This document shows, in pieces, positions 1 through 12,956 of a stretch of 64,000 nucleotides of DNA (positions are counted from its first letter, which is position 1; the number at the start of each line of letters is the position of its first letter). The notes beneath the pieces are model-generated. The model saw only the letters and a program-made list of their open reading frames with translations. It did no database searches and was not told where the DNA came from. The DNA is from Dactylonectria macrodidyma. Taxonomy: Eukaryota > Ascomycota > Sordariomycetes > Hypocreales > Nectriaceae. The stretch is from contig JAGMUV010000001.1 in NCBI GenBank assembly GCA_020744425.1, positions 4,030,001 through 4,094,000 of the forward strand. The letters run 5' to 3'. The translations under genes were made by a program, and so were the position numbers.

Positions 1-860
1 AGAGTCTAGGTGAGGATCGGCGACACCAGGCATGACGCGGGATGGAGCTGAGTTCTCAGACATGGTGATTGTTCGAGAAAATGGTAGAATTGATGACCAG
101 CAAAGAGAGTACCAGAAATCTAGGAAAATGCAGCTGTCTCGAGTCGTATGGGTTATGCTCGCCTGCAGCCGTCATGTCTTTGAGCGAGACTGCACCCTTG
201 TTTATGTTTTTTCAGCGTCCGCTCAAGCTCAGCACAATGAACCCTTAGTTCGTTGTCACGAATAGCCATTATGGGCATGTCACAGCGTACGTGGTGTCCA
301 AAATTGTGTTGGTCATTGCTGCAAGACGCTTGAAATGTCCTCGCATAGTCACTACGTGTGAAGGAAAACTGGGGCTAATATGCAGTAAGCATGCGAGGGC
401 AATCCAAAGTGCAAGGCAAGCATGGTCGATAGGTTGTGCCAATTCCATTGAACTACCCAATCAAGCCGGGCCACCTAACATTGCGCCTAGACCTGCCAGG
501 TTCTCCGCCTATTGGTACATCAACACCACCAACTAACATATAAAGGAGGAGGCATCTGCATGGGCACTTCAAATGGCCCAATAACAAGCTTGCTTTCGTT
601 TCAACCACAATTTAACTTGGCATGTGAAAGTGGGGGCTTCTGCATGGGCATTTCAGGCGACCGAATATTTACCAAGGTTGTATCGGTTTGCGCCTATCAT
701 CTGCAGACACGATGGCGAGCGAGAGGGTACTGTTCAGTTCGGTATCTCGGGATTTATATTTTCGAGGATGAAGTCCAAAATCTGCCAGCAGTACCTTTTC
801 TGCTTGTGTCGCCATGCTTCCAGCTTCGAAGACGGCTTATTACTTACTCTTAGTTAATAA
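1..860. other. Non-repetitive left edge, no supported gene
   Basis: Composition is ordinary here, unlike the TA-rich block that follows. Several short open frames exist on both strands, but none shows a recognisable domain, codon pattern or splice structure, so I call no gene. The only structure seen is an imperfect direct repeat: the segment around 548-585 (with the core GGCATCTGCATGGGCA) recurs around 630-667 (GGCTTCTGCATGGGCA), with a period of about 83 bp. Confidence 0.5.
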
Positions 861-1048
861 AAACCTACTTTAGAATTATACTTTATATACTTTCTCTTAA
901 AGTTATATACTAAGTATTTACATTAGTTAAAATAGTAATCTAAGACTTAATAATACTAATATCCCTTTATTTTATTAAATAATAAAATAGTATTTACTAT
1001 AAATAAGGATTTATTATTTAATTAACTAAATAGATTTACTAAGACTTA

Positions 1049-1565
1049 ATATATATAAGAAGCATACTAGTTAAATAAGCTTATTAGTTAAAAATCCCTT
1101 AACCTTTTATCTTCCTACTTAATTAATTAATTCTTAACTATTTAAGATATTATAATTATATAATAAGGTAAATATTCTTTTTATACTTTAAGTCTATTAA
1201 AATAACTTAAAATTAAGTCTTTAATATATTATTAAGATCTATTAAATTAAGTATAGTACTCTCTTTAATTAAAAGAATAGTATTACTACTTATTATACTT
1301 AGATCCTTAAATTATATAAATTATTCAATCTAAAAAAATAGATTATTATTTAGTTCATTCTTAACCTAGATTTATAAGGATTTTTCTCATAATTATATAA
1401 TATTAAAGAAATAGCTAATTAATTACTTACTAATTATAATGCATTACTTATTAATAAGCACTAAGCTTTAAACTTTATTAAGTAATACTTAGATCTTAAA
1501 ATATATTGTTTTTAATTATATTAAAGTACAAGCCTTACTATTCTAATTAAGTCCTTTATCTTATA
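1049..1565 (-). mobile_element. RIP-decayed TA-flanked element, left end with duplicated tip word
   Basis: A TA dinucleotide at 1047-1048 is followed by a 14-nt tip (1049-1062, ending AAG), an 11-nt word CATACTAGTTA, the spacer AAT, AAG and the near-copy CTTATTAGTTA (to 1090). This matches the tip layout of the other miniature elements in the window. The body from 1090 to about 1500 is homologous, in reverse orientation, to 31289-31672 and to about 47260-47700 (shared stretches include TTAATTAATTAATTCTTAAC and AACTTAAAATTAAGT). The far end is cut by the gypsy element at 1566. Composition is TA-dominated. No coding sequence survives. Confidence 0.6.
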
Positions 1566-1982
1566 TATAACGGTCGTGTTCCCAGGCTAGGCTATACGTA
1601 GTATAGGGTAGCTCAGAAAGGGTTCCTAAGGGATAGACCAGGGTCTATATTAGCAGAACGGTTAGGTCACACTTACTAAGCAGTAGTCATAGTATTACAT
1701 TAGGTAATAGTCAATATATGATAATGCGTAATAGTCAGAGTAAATTAAGGTAACTAAGTTATATTAATAACTAAAGAGCTACTTATACTAAATATACACT
1801 TCTTAAGCATCTATATAGTTATAGTATAAGTTAGATTATTAGGATTATCTAATAATCCTAATAATCTTAAATTACTTAGATTATTTAGTATTCTAAGTAA
1901 TCTATATGTAATTAGGGCGAAAAGTGGGGGTACTATTAGTATATGTAATTAGGTCACGGCCTAGTTAGCATAGGTCATAATA
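1566..1982 (-). repeat. 3' LTR of the minus-strand gypsy element
   Basis: A 417-bp repeat, same length as the copy at 9272-9688. On the element strand it starts TRTTAYGACC and ends near ACGACCGTTATA. It carries a strong inner palindromic stretch around 1830-1905 (ATTATTAGGATTATCTAATA and following). It is more strongly RIPed than the other copy in this palindromic part. A truncated inverted relative of the same LTR lies at 31027-31242. Confidence 0.9.
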
Positions 1983-2115
1983 CGATGTCTCCCCTCCATT
2001 AGTTCTTATCCTTAAGACCTATAATCTATGCGCCTATACTTATAAGTCCTTTTCCTTCCTTTATCCTTTCTTTATAATAGCTAACCATATTATTAAGAAA
2101 TGCAAACCTATTACT

Positions 2116-2712
2116 ATGAAAACTAAGCAATATAACGCCCTTCTTAAGGTTATATTTTCTTATTAGATTACTATAAAAAATTCCTACTCCTTCTATAAGC
2201 AGACTGAGGCGACCTATTCTTCATCTAAAGATGATTCTTCTTAGTACTTTAAGTACATCTAGCTAAATAAGCCTTTTTATAACGCCCACAGCCTTTCTCC
2301 TTAATAGCTATATAAGGTCATTACTTACTACGCTCATTTTGAGTCTGAGTTAGAAGAGGCTAAAAATGCTTATTACTAAATAGATATAAAGATTAAGCGT
2401 CTTTAAAAATAAAAGAAATTATAGTTTAAGAAGATAATACGCGCTATATCGCGTAGTATTAATAATATAAAAGAGCTCGAGTAAGTAGAAAGAGAGGAAG
2501 CTAAGCAAAAAGCATAATGCTAAGTCGCTTCTCCTTCTTCTTCTAAGCGCTATTCTTCTACTAAGGGTATTCTACTTAAAGATTTTTTAGATATATAGGA
2601 TAGGGTTTACTTAGAAGTATTATTAGATCTATCCTTTATTACTACTTTTAGTTTTATTTCTTCTTCTAACGTTCTATATAGAATATCTTTAGTAAATATT
2701 ATATATAAATAA
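2116..2712 (+). pseudogene. Antisense accessory ORF inside the gypsy element, decayed
   Basis: The frame starting ATG AAA ACT AAG stays coherent for about 198 codons to TAA at 2710-2712. It is on the plus strand, opposite to gag-pol, and lies between the integrase end and the 3' LTR. All internal stops are TAA or TAG, at places where glutamine (CAA/CAG) would be natural, so the frame was open before RIP. The readable product is hydrophilic, with a central charged, probably coiled-coil stretch (ESELEEAKNAYY, later KELE and VEREEAK) and a serine-rich part (SPSSSSKRYSS). Similar small coiled-coil hypothetical proteins are, from memory, common in Eurotiales repeats, but I cannot name a domain. 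Function unknown; antisense accessory frames are known in some LTR elements, so this is plausible as part of the element. Confidence 0.55.
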
Positions 2713-5700
2713 GGTTCTTTAGTAATTACTATAATATTTTACTTTTAAAATAGTCTTTCTATTTTATAAGATATATTATTTTCCTATTGATTTTCTTTAT
2801 ATTATAGATTTCTTTAATATAGTATTCTTTAGGGTCTTTTACTACTAATTTATAACTTTATCTATTATTAACTAGAATAGTATTTTCTATTAACTCTAGT
2901 AATAAGATATAAAAAACTAAGTAATATTACATTTTTAAGTCCAATCTATAGTTATTTTCTAAGATTTTTTCTAAAACTTCATAAGGTCTAATGTATTTAT
3001 AGTCAAGTTTTTTACTTAGTCTATCTATTAATAGGTTTTTTATTACTAGTAGGACTATATCTCCTTTTAAAAAGGATAGTCCTTTTAGCCTTTTTTAGTT
3101 ATAGTATTTTTTTATTTATCCTTATATAAACTTAAGTTCGGTTTTCATTTCTTTATAGAGATTTTTCAGTTAATCTAACGTTAGAATTACTTTTAAGTTA
3201 ATAATTCTATTATATTATTATTAATACACATCTAGCATAAATCCAAAATTAGCATAGTATAATATAAGCTTAGTGCTTTTATTAGTTATAGTATTATAAT
3301 TCAGTTATACTATAAGTAACTTTTCTACTTAATTATTTTACTTATAGTTAATATAATATTATAAGTATTACTTAAGTACTTAATTCATATATTCTATCTA
3401 TCTATTAGTCTATAATTAGAATATTATTATAAGTTAGTAGTTTAATCCTAATTAGGCTATTAAGGCTTACTAAAACTTAGATATAAATAGAGGTCTTCTA
3501 TTACTTGGGATCTCTATTAGTAAGCTATATATACTAATAATATTCTATAAGAATAAGTAAGCAAACTACTCAGTATCTATTAACTCTTAGTATAATATAA
3601 AATAAGAAAATTTTATAAATCTGTCTATAATAATAAAAATGCTATTATAAAAGGTACTGCCTGCAGGGTCTTCTAATAAAGGTAATTTTATAATAAAATC
3701 CATTATAATAAAGTCCTATAATTACTTAGTAATTAATAAGGGTTATAGTTCTCTATATAGTTTATAGCATTATATATTTATTTTATTATATAGTTTATAG
3801 GATTTAATAACTTCTATAATTATTCTTTTTATACTAAGAAATATATATACTATTTTAACTTATTTAATAGTTTTATTAATTCCTAAGTATCTATATAGAA
3901 AGTAGTTATAAATATCTTATACTAAATATTCTTATAGTTCTAAGGGGACTTATAGCCTTTAGGGTCTGAGTTATAATTCAGAGATCGGGCAGGGGGCTTT
4001 TATCACCCTATCCATTTTATATATTTAATTATACTCCTTTATCCATTTGTAAAGTGTTTCTTAAGATACTATTACTATAATTTAAACCGTTTTATTAAGT
4101 TTATTAATCTATTTAAATTTCTTTTATATCTTATTAAATTCATAGTTTTAATAATTATCTATCTTTTAATATTCCTTAATATATTATTCTAAGAGGTCTA
4201 TAAAGCATTATTTACATTATATTATATAACTAATATATACTTTTATAAAGTCGCTATAGAAGTACTAGTAGAGTTTCTTAGCTAGGGTCTAGAGGTTCTT
4301 ATAATAGTTACTCTAATAAAAATAAGCGATTACTTAGGATCCTTATAATTCTATTAAGATTGCTTTTCCTTCTTACTATAGTAATTCTCTTAGAGCTAGG
4401 TATTCATTATATATCCATTATTTAAAGCTTTACTCAGGCTTCTATAGTCATTCTAATAAGTCTTCTAATAACCGGGGCTCGCTTATAGCTATAATGTATT
4501 TTTATTTAAGATATCCTTTAGAAGTATAGGCTAATATTTGCTTATTAGCTTTTAATATATTAACTTTGAAGTCAGGTTATTGACTTATTATATTAGCTTA
4601 TCTATTTTCTAAGCCTTTCTTATAAATAATAATATAGTCAAATTCCAATAAGTATTCTATATAATGAAGTTATCTTCTACTAAGCTCTTATGTAATAGCG
4701 AAGTGCGAGATATTCTTATAGTCTGTATAGACTATAACCTGGTATTCACTTCTTAAGAAGTAATATTGAAATTCTTTAAAAGAGTTAACTATTACTAAGA
4801 ATTCTTTATTATAAATAGGGTAATTAAGTTCAGCTCCCTTCAGTATATATAAGTAGAATACAATCAGGTATAGGTTTCCTTTATTATCCTATTATCCAAT
4901 TTAGGCTCCTAGGGCGAAGTTAGAAGCATTAGTTTCTAATTCGATTAGTTATCTTAAGTTAAAGATTACTAAAACGGGTTTACTAAGGATAGCTCGTTTT
5001 AAGTTATTAAAAGCTTTCTAGGCTTTAGCATTCTATCTAAAGTTTATATCTTTCTTTATAAATTCTATTAAAAGTTTCATAATTTTACTAAATCCATAAA
5101 TAAACCTTTAGTAATAATTAGCGAATCCTAAGAAGCTTTATACTTCCTTAATACTTTTATCTAGTTTTAGCTAATCCTTAATAGCTTTGATTTTCTTTTT
5201 ATTTATTCAGATCTTATTTAATTAAATAGTATATTTAAGGAAGTCTACTTCTTATATATAGAACTTGCTTTTTATTAGTTCTATAAGCAGTTTTACATCT
5301 TATAATTTCTATAGGATTATATATATATACTTTGTATATTCTTCTTCTATTTCTAAAAAGATTAGGATATTATTAAAATAGTATATAATGAAGATATTAA
5401 GATATTCTCTTAGAATGTTAGTAATTATTCATTAGAATATCGTTAGTATGTTTATAAGTCTAAAGGGCATTACTAAGTATTTAAACAGTCTGAATTTAGT
5501 TTTAAACGCAGTCTTCTATTTATTTCTAGGCTTTATATAGACTAAGCTATAAGCGTTTTTTAAATCGAGCGCTATAAACCACTTTTTACTATAAAGGCAG
5601 TCCTTTAGTTTAGTAATTAAGGGTAGTGGCATTCAGTCTTTTAGTATAATATCATTTAGCTATTAGTAATTTATAACTAATTAGAGTTTTCTATTCTTTT

Positions 5701-8700
5701 TTAGAATGAATATAACTAAGTATCCTATAGAAGATTTTAAGATTTTAATATATCCCTTTTTTAATATATCTTTAAAATATTCTTTTAGCATTTATAACTA
5801 TATATTATTAAAGTTATAGAGTTTAAAGAACTTAGGTAAAGTTCTATCTTTTAATACTATTTTATAATTCTATTTACTATATTTAAATAGACCTATTTCT
5901 AATTCTTTAGTAAACAGTTTTTTATAAATATAATAAGTAAGTAATATATTCTTTAACCTTTTATCTACTTCTTATTATTTCTTTATTTCTATAAGGTCTT
6001 TATTAAGCTTTATTAATTAGCTTTATATAAAGGCAATTATATAGTATATCTTATTATTTCAGGCTTTATAGTATTTATATTTTATGCTTTAGAATAAGAA
6101 AGTTTCTATTATTCCTTTTACTAATACTTTACTAATACTATTATTAGTCGAAGTTTAAGATCTTATATTATTATCTAAATCTAATTCCTAAGAAGAGTAA
6201 TTATTAATATTATTAAAGTTCACTTAGCCAATCCTCCAGTTTATTATTAAGTTAACTCATTTTAACTATAAGTACCTTAAGACTAAAGCGTAGTTTATAA
6301 TAAGTATTATATTAAATGAGATTCCTTTATTTCATCTTTCTATGAAAACCTTAAGATAATTAAGCTCTTTAGTTATTCTTCTATTATTATAACTAAAAGA
6401 GGATCCTTTAAGATTCTATACTTTATACGGATTCGCTTTATCCTTCTATAGGAGTTTTAATATATTTACTATTATAGGGTGGATATAGTTAAATTCTATA
6501 CTACTATTTACTAAAGCGGGCAGTTAGTTTCCCTTAATTCATACCTATATTTCTAAGTACTAGTGTGTTATTTATGCGCTTTTAGTTATATATAAAGCTC
6601 TTATTTTAAAGGGTTCCGCTTCCTCTAGCTCTATGCCTATCTATTACTCTATTATAGATAGTATTAAGAGTTTTTTATACTCTATTATCCTATCTTATAA
6701 AGGTTAGAATATCTATCTTTAGTTATACTTATACTATATATTAACCTTATTATATATATATATTTAGTACTTAGGTTATTAATAGTCTATAAGTTTCATA
6801 TTAAGCCTCTAATAGTTAGTTAAATAATTTACATTATACTCTATTAGTTAAATAATACTAAGGTATTCATACTATTTTTATACATAGTAATCTTCTATAT
6901 CTTCCTTTTTATAAAAAGTTATAATAAGTTATTTATTTACTTAGACTAAGAAGTAATCTTATTATAGCTTATCTTTAAAGTATATAATACATTCATAGTA
7001 TATATATAATGCCTATAAGATTTCATTATGTTTTCAGTATGTCTAATATGTATAAGGTTTGTCTCTTTATAATTTTCATTCTTTTAGGTTTCGTAGGTTC
7101 ATTTTGCTCTATTAATATAAGGCTTAGATATAGATATCTGCTTCTTCTATAGGATCTTATTATTCTTTAGCAAATTGTTCGATTTGAATGTCTTCTATTA
7201 CGCATACTAGTGCGTCTTATTCTTCTAGAGTAATACTTTAGAGTTCATTATCTAACTCTAAGTATTCATCTATTAGTATAAGGATATCCTTATCCTTAAT
7301 ATTATACCTAGCCTTCCTAGCTTAGTATATATCTTATCCTATGCTAACCTATAGTCAGGGGGCAGGTTATTATATAATATAGTTATGCATTATGCCACTA
7401 TTTATTATAGTAAGTTGCCTCTTATTAGTCTACTAATAGTCAGGCTATTAGTTAGAAATATTAAATTCATTAAAATCTTCTATTTATATTAATAGTTCTT
7501 TAAGTTATTAGACTATAGTAATAGTATGTATTTTATCATTAGGTCAGAGTGTAATAACTAGATAGCCTAGAACTTAGCTTATAAGAATAGGTTTCTATTT
7601 CTTAGTTATTACTTTCTAGGTTTTTTCTTCCTATTCCCTTTTCTTTTTTACTTTATATTAGTATACTACTTCTCATTTTATTCGCAGCTATTGCTCGCAT
7701 ACTTCTAAATTGTCTTTTTCTCTTTCTATTCGTTAACTCCATTCACTACGCTTCTTTTTGTAATTAGCTTCTTACGATTATTTACTCTTAGGTCTAGTTC
7801 TTCTGATTAGTCTTCCTTAAGGAAAGTCTTCATATTTTAATTTATCTATCTAATCTTATATATTTACTATATTATAGTCATATCCATTAAAGCCACTATT
7901 AAAGCCACTTCGGATTATATTAATTAACTACGTTAAGAGGTCATCTCCTTTCTTAACTGAATTAATACTTTAAGTAAGTATAATAATAGGTTTAAATAGT
8001 TTCTTTTCCTTTCTGGATTTCTTATAGTTATATAAAAGGTATCCTAACTCATTATAGTTATAGTAATTAAATATTTTCTTTCCTTACTAAAGCTACTATT
8101 ATATTACTCTGAATTCTATAGGTCTTACTATAGTACTATAAGAAGTATTAGGGGTTTGTAATTTCCCCTGATTAGTATAATTCTTCCTTTTCTAACTACT
8201 ATTACTATTATTACTAATATTTTATTTTTCTATTCATTATTTAAATAGTCAGTTATTAATTATAATAGTAAGTTTAGTATACTAAGCGAAGTCTGTAAGT
8301 AAGTCTATATTCTTAATGAGTTTATCCTTAATGTTATCCTTTAGGTTCTAATAAAACTCATTAATAAGGTTTTTATTTAATTAATTGAGTTTTATTATAA
8401 TATATTAGAACTCTAAGAAGTATTTAAATACTGCCTTTATCTACTTAAGTTTCTTAATAGCATTAAGTACATCATATTTCTTATCCTATTCACTATAGTT
8501 ATTAATTAGTGATTATTTATATTTATTAAAGCTATTAAATATTATAGTTATCTTAGGTTTTTACTAACTTAGGGCTTAGGTTATAAAGTCTTTTAGAATT
8601 AATTTATAATTCTAAGCTACCTTACTTTCCAGTCTTCTTATAGTATATTATACTTTAAATAAATTACTTATAAATAGTAATAAGTAATATATATAGTAAG

Positions 8701-9271
8701 ACTTAAAGCTAGTAAAGTATTCTTATAGCTTCTTAGGGTTTCTATTAAACTTTAATAGCTATTTAGGCTTAATAGTTTCTCTAATATTATAAATATATAT
8801 TACTATAATAAGCTATTTATATCCTATAAGTTAAGCTATCTATTATTCTTAGTTATTCTTAGTTTAAACTAATTTAGTAATAAGTTTAATAATCTTTCGC
8901 TTTATAACTATAATGATTGCGTTTATAGTAGGATTGCTTAGTAAAGCCTAGAGTTATATATATAACTATTCAAAGCGCTCTTCATTCTAGCGCTACTCTT
9001 CTTCTCATATAGCGTTAGTGCGCATTCCTAGAGCCGAGAGCTTAGCGAGTCCTATAAAGAGTCATTCATTCTCTGCGCAGAGCTCCCTAAGTTCTTGTTC
9101 ATACTTATTATCAAACGCTTCTATATATTCATCACTATCTCTATCCTTAAGGAGCACTAGGGCCTTTCCCTTAGATAAGGGCATACTATTAGAAAGTATA
9201 GTAAGTACTATTATAATTCATTAGATATTACTTAGTGTATAAGGTAACTGTCTAAATAAGAGCTATTAATA

Positions 9272-9688
9272 TATAATAGTCATATTCTTAAGCTAGGCTA
9301 TATATAGTATAGAGTAGCTTAGAAAAGGTTCCTAAAAGATAGACTAAGGTCTATATTAATAGAACGGTTAGATCATACTTACTAAGTAGTAATCATAGTA
9401 TTATATTAGGTAATAGTCAATATATAATAATATATAGTAGTCAGAGTAGATTAAGGTAACTAAGTTATATTAATAGCTAAGGAGCTACTTATACTAGATA
9501 TACACTTCTTAGGCGTCTATATAGTTATGGTATAAGTTAGATCATTAGGATCATCTAATGATCCTGATGATCTTAGATTACTTAGATCATCTAGTGTTCT
9601 AGGTGATCTATGTGTGATTAAGGCGAAAAGTGGGGGTGCTATCAGCACACATAATCAGGTCGCGGCCTAGTTAGCATAGGTCGTAACA
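9272..9688 (-). repeat. 5' LTR of the minus-strand gypsy element
   Basis: A 417-bp direct repeat of 1566-1982. This copy keeps more CpA/TpG, for example in the palindromic part around 9540-9610 (GATCATCTAATGATCCTGATG), so the two LTRs were mutated unequally. It ends ...GGTCGTAACA on the plus strand and is followed by the TTATA target duplication. Confidence 0.9.
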
Positions 9689-9693
9689 TTATA

Positions 9694-10236
9694 ATTATTT
9701 AAGTAATATAAATACATAATATAAAAACGCAGTAATAAGGAATGCAGTAATGTAAAAACAAAAGTCTGAATAGCAGTTTTAATAGTAAAAATAAAATTTT
9801 ATATATATATTTAAAAAGATTATAAAAATTATAATAATAATTTAAATAATTTTTAGTTTTAAATTATAGAATTATAGTAGTAATTTAGTAATTTAATATT
9901 AATTCGTAGAAAAGAGTGGAGCGTTATGGTTCTGCTATCTTTAACTGCTTAGTCTCGTGTGAGGTGCTTTATAAAAAGAGTGAGGGACGTAGCTCAATAG
10001 TATCTAAATAGTAGTAGTATAGAAGGTAGGGGTTATTATAAATACAGTCTAATCGCTGGTCTCCCCTATTCTAAGGGTTGGCCTCCCTTATATATATGCT
10101 CTCGCCAGTAGCTAGCTAGTAGCTAGCCCGGCCCTCGCTGGAATCCTCTGTCAGGCCTCTAGGCACGTGACATCTCGTCCTGGGCTGTAATAGTAGGGGA
10201 CCGGTCTCCTGTGCCCCCCCCCCCCCCCCTTTTAAG
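9694..10236. other. Junction of RIP block and gene island; AT-rich repeat remnant and poly-C
   Basis: About 9700-9790 is related, in inverted orientation, to about 22265-22360 (shared core on the opposite strand: CTGCTATT...GGACTTTT, with spaced TTACTRYRTT motifs), so both gene-island edges carry the same decayed repeat. From about 9900 composition returns to normal. A run of 18 cytosines ends at 10229. No gene is supported. Confidence 0.5.
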
Positions 10237-10345
10237 GACAGGCAAGCAGGCTACTAGTAGCTTAGGAGAGTGGTAACAGGAGATCGATCCCCTACGGGGT
10301 CCGCCAATGCCTTTCGGAACGAGCCTGAGAAGTAAGGCACTTGCC
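10237..10345 (+). repeat. Dispersed repeat R1, copy 1
   Basis: This segment is repeated in the same orientation at 58527-58646. Shared blocks include GGCAAGCAGGCT, CTAGTAGCT, CCCCTACG and TTTCGGAACGAGCCTGA. A short part of the same family (AGGAGGGCACGGAAGGAAGA then ACCTTTCGGAA) is also at 13631-13661. No coding content is recognised. It may be a remnant of a non-autonomous transposon, but no terminal repeats or target duplication were found. Confidence 0.65.
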
Positions 10346-10349
10346 ATGT

Positions 10350-10610
10350 GCTATCTACGCTACGCAAAATCCAGGCTCCTTCCAGTTCCCCTCGATCAAT
10401 CCCAATCCCAACCGCCTCTGCCTCCACCACCACAGCTTCCGTCCGAGTAACTCCCCCGGACACCGAGAACTCATCGTTGACTTCTAGGTTGACCTTGCCC
10501 GTAGCGAGCAGCAGCTTGACGATGTCTTCATGGCTGTTCCCGACAGCCCAAGATTTTCTCCAAGAGTGTGAGAGACTCAACCAGCGACCGCATGGGCATT
10601 CATCAGGCAC
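10350..10610 (-). pseudogene. Ankyrin-repeat gene fragment
   Basis: Reverse-strand translation around 10470-10560 gives one ankyrin helix pair: AVGNSHEDIVKLLLATGKVN followed by LEVNDEF. This is the classic consensus of fungal ankyrin arrays (GHEDIVKLLLATGKVD). Only one repeat is present, there is no ATG in the frame, and the downstream part has no ankyrin character before running into repeat R1. I read it as a truncated remnant of a larger ankyrin or NLR-type gene. Such arrays are common in fungal NLR and HET loci, in line with the two HET genes next to it. Confidence 0.6.
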
Positions 10611-10812
10611 TGTAACAGACCCCTGATGTCATGAGATGCATGGCAACACGTAACCCTGCTGATAGGAGCAATATAAGGGAGCCACCGGAATTCATTGATT
10701 TGCTTTGCAGCGAAAGAACTTAAACTTCGATGTGAACCAAAATAGTACCAACGCCGCTAGCCCCCTCACGGATTCTGCCATCTCCATTGTGTTTGGGACC
10801 CTTACGAGAGAC

Positions 10813-12956
10813 TCATACTATCGTAATCACTTGCTGCTTCCAGCACTTCGACTTAATGTCGCCCCTTGTCAACACACAAAGTCCCAGTCGCTCGTATTTC
10901 CTAGGCTCCGAAGCGGATAACCCCAGCACCAACGCGACATGTGATGCTAGCAACAAGCATGACAACCCAGAATAGACGCAAAATTGACCAGTGTCCACCA
11001 CAGGTGCCGGGCTGAGTTGAACTCTTCTTGCAGAGACTGTTATGGTTCCATCTTTGAGTAAGTAGTCGGTCGGTTCTAGGTCGCCATCCACATCAAATCT
11101 CGCAACCTCTCCGGCGGGAAGTTTTATCGAATATTTTGTATTTGACTCACGGACGATACTCACACCTTCCATGACCATTCCGCGAAACGTGATAGATGCC
11201 CGGCGTGGGCGGCTACAAGGATTTTCCGGTGGCGAAACGTAGTCGATTTCGACGATCTCCGGAGAGTGCGCTCGATCCAGCTTCCGTTTGCGCACATGAT
11301 AGACTTCGCCTAAGACGGACGCCCAGCTCCAAGACGGCATGTCAGGCACGAAACCCTTGCGTGTCTTAACGCAGTGCCAGTGGAGACCGTACCATCGCAG
11401 GTCGCCTTTCCATATACCGGCCAGATACTGCTCTGCCAGCTTCTCTGACCACTTAAACGCGATAGCCGACAACGCCACCAACCTGTCGGCTGGTTTGGTC
11501 AGCTCGCGCATGCTGTACGGCTCGACGACGTTCGATCGCCATGCATGACGCAGCAACGGATCCGGTATGTCCTGTTCCAGTTTCCGGCGTAGATTATACT
11601 TCCGCGGAGGAAGAACTTGCGTTCTCAATCCCGGGTCGCCCCTGTCGATGGGGCATCCTTGTGTGGTAAAACATTCGCAGTCAAGGATCGATGTGCATTC
11701 CCAGCATATCTCGTGTTGTCCGAACGACACGAATCGTCTGGCGAGGATGCGCTCTTGGTATGCCCAAGCGCGGGATTCGAGGGGTCCCTCGTCTGCAGGT
11801 CGGAAGGCTTCTTTGTTATCAACCCAGCGGTTGTGAGGTAGGGCTGGGCGATACGAAACCGTCCAGGACGCCTCCCGTGATTGCGTTTTACTGCTTGCAA
11901 GCTGAGTCTCGCCTTCAAAATAATCTAAACGCGGGCCGAGGAATCCGCACAAGCCGTCAGGTGCACGCGTTGCACCAATCACCAGATCGGCGTTGCCATA
12001 GACGGCCTCCATCAAACCAGACTCGCGCTCCCAGTCGGCAGGGTCATCTTGGACAATGCAAAGCGAATCGATCCAGAGATAACGGTATCCCAGGTGCCTG
12101 GTAACTGTGATGGCATCTCTAAAAGTGGCCGTTAGAGAGTTTTGAGGAATTCCAGATGTGCAATGAGCCTGAAGATTGGACGTTAGAGTCAGAGGAGGAG
12201 ATGAGCTGCTTGTTAGACGACCCCAGCAATGACTTAGAGCCACGAACTCTCCAGCCTGTCCCGTCGTTTCTACAAGCTTGGGGTCCTCGAGGCTGATGTC
12301 GAGGATACGAGTAGGAAAATCCCTGTCCCCTAGAACATGGCAGTCTCGGTTATCGTGACTAGTTTTACATGTGCGAATCCAGTCCCTGACCAAATTCAGG
12401 CATTTTGGAGATCTGGAGTCCGAGGCCAGGCTACGGCGATAGGGGAGGTGCTGCAAGGGGTTCTGAGTTGCTATCTCATGAGCTGTTGTCAGGAAACAGG
12501 ATCTTATAACTGGCTGTTGAAGGATAGGAACCTACTTTGCCCAGAGTACAGTTCGACTTCCCACAGCTTTTGAGGATCGGCAGGTGGAGAAGAAATCGTG
12601 GATCTCAGGCCGACCATTTTAATTTGATAGGGGAAATCGGGTCGCCTAGGGGAGGCAACGACACAAATCTGGTCGACATGCAGGAAGGCATGATCTCTGT
12701 TGAGAACCTGCAGGGTCGTGACCACGAACCCACATAAGGTGCATCCAGACTTGTTTCCGGAGCTCCATCGCTCGACAGGATGTAATATGGAGTGATTCTC
12801 CAGAGATTTGGTCGTGGTAACTAAGGTTTGGAGGTGCTGCAATGGATTTGGCAACCACAGTTCACAGGCTTCGCAGGACTGATCAAGTTGTTCCTCGAAG
12901 CCTGGGAGAGGCCGGATCTCGGAGGCTTTCTGCCGCACCGGCAGATAAAGCTTCAT
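10813..12956 (-). CDS. HET-domain protein (heterokaryon incompatibility type), two exons
   Basis: Two exons, 12956-12536 and 12470-10813, give a 692-residue protein. The 65-nt intron (12471-12535) has donor GTAGGT, a CTGAC branch site and acceptor ATAG. Joining there keeps the frame and skips an in-frame stop. The start is ATG at 12956. The N-terminal exon carries the cysteine-rich lead often seen in this family (SCEACELW near residue 27 and GCTLCGF near 71). The HET domain follows: EFVALSHCWG (about 215-224), FRDAITVTRHLGYRYLWIDS (about 257-276) then LCIVQDD, and VYGNADLVIGAT. The C-terminal part resembles the usual poorly conserved tail (KGFVPDMPSWSWAS). HET domains trigger regulated cell death after non-self recognition in filamentous fungi; the partner here is unknown. 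The frame is intact, so it is probably functional. It is transcribed toward the ankyrin fragment. Confidence 0.92.

Larger units (their letters stand above)
1566..9688 (-). mobile_element. Complete Ty3/gypsy LTR retrotransposon, RIP-inactivated
   Basis: Two 417-bp direct repeats (1566-1982 and 9272-9688) bound an 8.1-kb element, with a perfect 5-bp duplication TTATA at 1561-1565 and 9689-9693. The coding direction is minus. Reverse-strand reading gives a gag zinc knuckle near 8030-8085, where the CX2CX4HX4C cysteines and histidine mostly read as tyrosine. A reverse-transcriptase catalytic box reads YFNNILIF near 5355-5395 (YFDD with both aspartates changed to asparagine). An RNase H signature reads VYTDYKNI near 4708-4737. 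These changes are all C:G to T:A, and the frames are filled with TAA/TAG where CAA/CAG is expected, as RIP produces. Region 2713-3950 between pol and the left LTR is too decayed to read. It cannot be active. Confidence 0.92.

Noticed and set aside
9900..10060. A tRNA- or SINE-like segment (GTAGCTCAATAG resembles an A box)
   Set aside because: No matching B box or cloverleaf could be drawn; the downstream GGTTATTATAAATAC does not fit.
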